A DNA stretch of 64,000 nucleotides from Streptomyces coeruleorubidus. GTDB lineage: Bacteria; Actinomycetota; Actinomycetes; Streptomycetales; Streptomycetaceae. Both the position numbers and the translations under genes were made by a program. The notes beneath the pieces were generated by a model. It made no database searches. It worked only from the letters and a program-made list of their open reading frames with translations, and had not been told where the DNA came from. The DNA is taken from contig NZ_CP118527.1 in NCBI RefSeq assembly GCF_028885415.1, positions 2,294,001-2,358,000 on the forward strand. The letters run 5' to 3'. Below are positions 58,970-64,000 of the stretch, one piece after another; position 1 is the stretch's first letter, and every line of letters starts with the position of its first letter.

Positions 58970-60222
58970 TCAGCCGAAGAAGTTCCGTACGTGCTCCAGG
59001 CCGTCGACCAGCGCGTCGATCTCGGCCGGCGTGGAGTACAGATAGAACGACGCTCGCGTGGTCGCAGGAATTCCGTACCGCAGGCACACCGGCCGCGCGC
59101 AGTGGTGACCGACCCGGACCGCGATGCCCTGCTCGTCGAGGACCTGGCCCACGTCGTGCGGGTGGATGTCGCCGAGCGTGAAGGAGATCGCCGCTCCGCG
59201 CTCCTCGGCCGTGGTCGGGCCGATGATGCGCAGGTCCGGGACCTCCAGCAGCCGCTTCACCGCGTACTCGGTGAGTGCGTGCTCGTGGGCGAGGATCTTG
59301 TCCATGCCGATCGAGTTGAGGTAGTCGATCGCCGCGCCGAGACCGACCGCCTGGGCGACCGGGGGCGTGCCCGCCTCGAACTTGTGGGGCGCCGGGGCGT
59401 AGGTCGAGGAGTGCATCGACACCGTCTCGATCATCTCGCCGCCGCCGAGGAACGGAGGCAGGTCCTCCAGGAGCTCCTGGCGGCCCCAGAGGACGCCGAT
59501 GCCCGTCGGGCCGCACATCTTGTGGCCGGTGAAGGCCACGAAGTCGGCCTGCAGGGCCTGCACGTCCAGCGGCATGTGCGGCGCGGCCTGCGAGGCGTCG
59601 ATGCAGACCAGCGCACCGACCTCCTGGGCGCGGCGCACGATCGCCTCGACCGGGTTCTGGGTGCCCAGGATGTTGGAGACCAGCACGAAGGAGACGATCT
59701 TCGTCTTCTCGTTGATGACCTCGTCGATGTTGGACAGGTCCAGGCGGCCGTCGTCGGTCAGGCCGAACCACTTCAGCTTCGCGCCCGTACGCTGCGCGAG
59801 CAGCTGCCACGGCACGATGTTGGAGTGGTGCTCCATCTCCGTGATGACGATCTCGGTGTCCGAGTCCACGCGGTAGGGCTCGTCGGCCCAGCCCAGCATG
59901 TTCGCCACGAGGTTGAGCGACTCCGAGGCGTTCTTGGTGAAGATCACCTCGTCACGCGAGGGCGCGTTGATGAAGTCCGCGACCTTGTCGCGCGCACCCT
60001 CGTACAGCGCCGTGGCCTCCTCGGCGAGGACGTGCACGCCACGGTGGACGTTGGCGTTGTAGCGCTCGTAGTACTCGTTGAGGGCGTCCAGCACCTGGCG
60101 CGGCTTCTGGCTCGTCGCCGCGTTGTCCAGGTACACGAGCTTCTTACCGTCGTGGACCTGGCGGTCCAGGATGGGGAAGTCCTTGCGGAGCGCCTCGGTG
60201 TCGAGGAGGCCCGGCAGCTGTG

Positions 60223-60226
<4 letters not shown>
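58970..60226 (-). CDS. sufS: Cysteine desulfurase SufS
   Basis: 418 residues, PLP fold I. The PLP lysine lies in AFTGHKMCGPTG and the catalytic Cys in VRVGHHCARPVCLRYG. It takes sulphur from cysteine for cluster assembly. GTG/ATG choice: the ATG at 60226 overlaps the sufC stop by 4 bp. Confidence 0.93.
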
Positions 60227-60987
<761 letters not shown>

Positions 60988-60994
60988 GGGTGCC

Positions 60995-61312
60995 TCAGGA
61001 CTCCTGGGTGAGGGAGACGAGCACGTCGTCTCCTTCGATCTTTACGGGGTATACGGGGACGGGGCGCGTCGCGGGAAGGGCGTCGGGCTTGCCGGAGCGG
61101 AGATCGAAGCGCGAGCCGTGCAGCCAGCACTCGATGTGGCAGTCGTCGACCTCGCCCTCCGACAGGGAGACGTTCGCGTGCGAGCAGATGTCGTGGATCG
61201 CGAACACCTCGCCCTCGGTCTGCACGATGGACACGGGCGTGCCGTCGAGTTCCACCCGCTTCGGGGTGTCCTCCTCCAGCTCGCCCAGTCCGCAGGCGCG
61301 TACGAAGGTCAT
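60995..61312 (-). CDS. Rieske-type ferredoxin of the suf operon
   Basis: 105 residues, Rieske [2Fe-2S] motifs CSHANVSLS (CxH) and CWLHGSRFD (CxxH). Annotated in many actinomycetes as a dioxygenase-type ferredoxin, but its place between sufD and sufC suggests electron supply for cluster assembly. ATGA overlap with sufD. Confidence 0.9.
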   Translation of the reverse strand: MTFVRACGLGELEEDTPKRVELDGTPVSIVQTEGEVFAIHDICSHANVSLSEGEVDDCHIECWLHGSRFDLRSGKPDALPATRPVPVYPVKIEGDDVLVSLTQES

Positions 61313-62493
61313 GCGACCGCCGCCTCCAGCTCCTCCTCGATCTTGGCGATCAGGCGCTCCTCGATGTCGGGGAGGCCGATCTGCTGGACCAGCTCGGCGA
61401 AGAAGCCGCGGACCACCAGACGGCGGGCCTCGTGCTCCGGGATGCCGCGGGCCATGAGGTAGAAGAGTTGCTCGTCGTCGAAGCGGCCGGTGGCCGAGGC
61501 GTGGCCGGCGCCGACGATCTCGCCGGTCTCGATCTCGAGGTTCGGTACGGAGTCCACGCGCGCCCCGTCCGTGAGGACCAGGTTGCGGTTCATCTCGTAC
61601 GTGTCCGTGCCCTCGGCGGCGGCCTCGATGAGCACGTCGCCGATCCACACCGCGTGCGCGTCGTCGCCCTGGAGCGCGCCCTTGTAGACGGCGTTCGACT
61701 TGCAGTGCGGGACGTTGTGGTCGACCAGGAGGCGGTGCTCCTGGTGCTGGCCGCGGTCGGTGAAGTACAGGCCGAACAGCTCGGCCTCGCCGCCGGGGCC
61801 GGCGTACCGCACGCGCGGGTGCAGCCGGACGAGGTCGCCGCCGAAGGTGACGACGACCGACTTGAAGGAGGCGTCGCGGCCGACGAGCGCGTTGTGCTGG
61901 GCGACGTGGACGGCCTCGTCGTCCCAGTCCTGGACGCAGACGACGGTCAGCTTGGCGCCGTCGCCCAGGAGGTAGTCGACGTTGGCTGCGAGCACCGCGT
62001 CGCCGGTGTGGTCGATGACCACGACGGCCTCGGCGAAGGCGCCCAGCTCGATCACCTGGTGGCCGAAGGCGGTGCCGCCCTCGCCGTGCACCGCGATGCG
62101 GATCGGCTCGGTGAGGACGGTCTCCTTCGGGACGGTCACGACCGAGGCCTTCTCGAAGGCGGAGTAGGCCTGGGCGGCGACGCGGTCCACCGGGGTGCCC
62201 GCCTTGCCGAGCCGCGCGTCGTCGCGGCCGACGGTCTCGACGGTGACGCCCTCGGGGGCCTGGACGTCGACCTTCACGCCGTTGCCGTCGGCCACGGCGG
62301 TGCCGTCGTGCAGCCCGCGCAGGCGCTCCAGCGGGGTGAACCGCCACTCCTCCTCACGGCCGTGCGGAACGGGGAAGTCCGCGACGTCGAAGGAGGGGGG
62401 CGCGCTCATGCGGGTGGCGACGGTCGACTCGGCCGCCACCGCGATCGAGCCGGTGGTGGTGGAGCCCACCGGGATGTTCTGAGCCTCAGCCAT
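61309..62493 (-). CDS. sufD: Fe-S assembly protein SufD
   Basis: 394 residues, right-handed beta-helix SufBD core, with the C-terminal GHASATGRFDDEQLFYLMARG motif. Partner of SufB in the SufBCD scaffold. Starts 56 bp after sufB. Confidence 0.93.
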   Translation of the reverse strand: MAEAQNIPVGSTTTGSIAVAAESTVATRMSAPPSFDVADFPVPHGREEEWRFTPLERLRGLHDGTAVADGNGVKVDVQAPEGVTVETVGRDDARLGKAGTPVDRVAAQAYSAFEKASVVTVPKETVLTEPIRIAVHGEGGTAFGHQVIELGAFAEAVVVIDHTGDAVLAANVDYLLGDGAKLTVVCVQDWDDEAVHVAQHNALVGRDASFKSVVVTFGGDLVRLHPRVRYAGPGGEAELFGLYFTDRGQHQEHRLLVDHNVPHCKSNAVYKGALQGDDAHAVWIGDVLIEAAAEGTDTYEMNRNLVLTDGARVDSVPNLEIETGEIVGAGHASATGRFDDEQLFYLMARGIPEHEARRLVVRGFFAELVQQIGLPDIEERLIAKIEEELEAAVA

Positions 62494-62549
62494 GGCTGTC
62501 GTAGTGCTCGCTTTCCGTTACGTAAGGGCTTGATGGGACTGCGGCCGGA

Positions 62550-63971
62550 TCAGCCGACCGCGCCTTCCATCTGCAGCTCGATCAGCCGGTTGAGCTCCAG
62601 GGCGTACTCCATGGGGAGCTCCTTGGCGATGGGCTCGACGAAGCCGCGCACGATCATCGCCATCGCCTCGAACTCACTCAGACCGCGGCTCATCAGGTAG
62701 AAGAGCTGGTCCTCGGAGACCTTGGAGACGGTGGCCTCGTGGCCCATGGACACGTCGTCCTCGCGGACGTCCACGTAGGGGTAGGTGTCCGAGCGGGAGA
62801 TCGTGTCGACCAGCAGCGCGTCACAGAGCACGTTCGACTTGGAGCCCGCGGCGCCCTCGCCGATCTCGATCAGACCGCGGTAGGACGTACGGCCGCCACC
62901 GCGCGCGACGGACTTCGACACGATGTTGGACGACGTGTTCGGTGCCATGTGGACCATCTTGGCGCCCGCGTCCTGGTGCTGGCCCTCGCCGGCGAAGGCG
63001 ATGGACAGCGTCTCGCCCTTGGCGTGCTCGCCCATCAGGTAGACGGCCGGGTACTTCATCGTCACCTTGGAGCCGATGTTGCCGTCGACCCACTCCATGG
63101 TCGCGCCCTCGTAGGCCACGGCGCGCTTGGTGACCAGGTTGTAGACGTTGTTCGACCAGTTCTGGATGGTCGTGTAGCGGCAGCGGGCGTTCTTCTTGAC
63201 GATGATCTCGACGACCGCGGAGTGCAGCGAGTCCGACTTGTAGATCGGGGCGGTGCAGCCCTCGACGTAGTGCACGTAGGCACCCTCGTCGACGATGATC
63301 AGGGTCCGCTCGAACTGGCCCATGTTCTCCGTGTTGATGCGGAAGTAGGCCTGGAGCGGGATCTCCACGTGGACGCCCGGCGGCACGTAGATGAAGGAGC
63401 CGCCCGACCACACGGCGGAGTTCAGCGACGCGAACTTGTTGTCGCCGACGGGGATGACGGTCCCGAAGTACTCCTTGAAGAGCTCCGGGTGCTCCTTCAG
63501 GGCCGTGTCGGTGTCGAGGAAGATGACGCCCTGCTCCTCCAGGTCCTCGCGGATCTGGTGGTAGACGACCTCCGACTCGTACTGCGCGGCGACGCCGGCG
63601 ACGAGGCGGTTCTTCTCGGCCTCGGGGATGCCCAGCTTGTCGTACGTGTTCTTGATGTCCTCGGGCAGGTCCTCCCAGGAGGCCGCCTGCTTCTCCGTGG
63701 AGCGCACGAAGTACTTGATGTTGTCGAAGTCGATCCCCGACAGGTCCGAGCCCCAGTTCGGCATGGGCTTCTTCTCGAACAGGCGCAGGCCCTTGAGACG
63801 GAGCTTGGTCATCCACTCCGGCTCGTTCTTCTTGGCGGAGATGTCGCGGACGACGTCCTCGTTGATGCCGCGCTTGGCAGAGGCGCCGGCCGTGTCGGAG
63901 TCGGCCCAGCCGTATTCGTACTTGCCCAGGCCCTCGAGCTCGGGGTGGGCAGTCTCCGTGGGGAGAGTCAT
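62550..63971 (-). CDS. sufB: Fe-S assembly protein SufB
   Basis: 473 residues. SufB signature regions: [21 protein letters not shown] (acceptor Cys), [20 protein letters not shown] and [19 protein letters not shown]. First suf gene in the window, with GGAGGAA before the ATG at 63971. The usual upstream regulator gene (SufR type) would lie to the right of the window. Confidence 0.94.
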   Translation of the reverse strand: MTLPTETAHPELEGLGKYEYGWADSDTAGASAKRGINEDVVRDISAKKNEPEWMTKLRLKGLRLFEKKPMPNWGSDLSGIDFDNIKYFVRSTEKQAASWEDLPEDIKNTYDKLGIPEAEKNRLVAGVAAQYESEVVYHQIREDLEEQGVIFLDTDTALKEHPELFKEYFGTVIPVGDNKFASLNSAVWSGGSFIYVPPGVHVEIPLQAYFRINTENMGQFERTLIIVDEGAYVHYVEGCTAPIYKSDSLHSAVVEIIVKKNARCRYTTIQNWSNNVYNLVTKRAVAYEGATMEWVDGNIGSKVTMKYPAVYLMGEHAKGETLSIAFAGEGQHQDAGAKMVHMAPNTSSNIVSKSVARGGGRTSYRGLIEIGEGAAGSKSNVLCDALLVDTISRSDTYPYVDVREDDVSMGHEATVSKVSEDQLFYLMSRGLSEFEAMAMIVRGFVEPIAKELPMEYALELNRLIELQMEGAVG

Positions 63972-64000
63972 GCGGGGTTCCTCCCGGCCGTGCTTGCAGA
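63972..64000. promoter_or_regulatory. Start of the suf leader
   Basis: Only 29 bp remain. They contain the GGAGGAA ribosome site of sufB and no further signal. Confidence 0.5.

Overview
The window is from the chromosome of a Streptomyces species. The evidence is very high GC with third-position bias, long chains of genes overlapping by ATGA, GTG and TTG starts, sugar importers without their own ATPase, Streptomyces-type interspersed repeats, a TTA codon, and a PHO box and a SoxR-like box. From memory of gene order, the whole stretch resembles the S. coelicolor region from the pectate lyase gene (about SCO1880) to the suf operon (about SCO1925). That alignment is recollection, not a search.

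Left part (1-16,343): pectin and uronate catabolism. A minus-strand operon reads GntR regulator, DHDPS-like lyase/dehydratase and IlvD/Edd dehydratase. After a 113-bp gap with a LacI-type operator-like palindrome it continues with two ABC permeases, a secreted pectate lyase, a Gfo/Idh oxidoreductase, a PmoA-like protein and a GH43 glycosidase that leaves the window. Nearly all junctions inside the two blocks are 4-bp overlaps. No substrate-binding protein is present. Next come a DinB-like gene, a protein built of two almost identical 501-bp repeats, transposase remnants and an MFS transporter. kdgD and an unfamiliar barrel-like enzyme face uronate dehydrogenase (udh).

Middle (16,344-32,400): a DeoR-controlled polyol-type ABC importer with a zinc dehydrogenase; a two-domain TerD protein; a TetR/epoxide-hydrolase-like pair; a LacI-controlled sugar ABC importer with a perfect 14-bp operator palindrome; a VOC protein; ACC deaminase with its GntR regulator.

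32,400-45,265: a TROVE (Ro60-like) protein. Upstream of it, on the same strand, lie two Y-RNA-like elements. One carries a circularly permuted tRNA-like module (T arm, closed acceptor stem, D arm). Then come a Tat-exported PhoX phosphatase with a PHO box, a large secreted nuclease, a monooxygenase with a SoxR-like box, small membrane proteins, a second dapA with a TTA codon, and a sigma factor whose gene carries a palindromic repeat in frame, next to a frameshifted partner gene.

45,266-54,943: a 9.7-kb actinomycete integrative and conjugative element (AICE). It has integrase, excisionase, replication initiator, small Spd-type spread proteins, an FtsK-type TraB translocase, a regulatory protein, a divergent HTH/PLD-like regulator, a Nudix protein and an HD protein. 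It sits in the 3' end of dapD. The 16-bp core repeat contains the last dapD codons and stop, so dapD is rebuilt intact.

54,930-64,000: dapD, a TetR/SMR efflux pair, a membrane-anchored AbfB-domain protein, and the suf Fe-S assembly operon (sufB-sufD-ferredoxin-sufC-sufS-sufU-DUF59).
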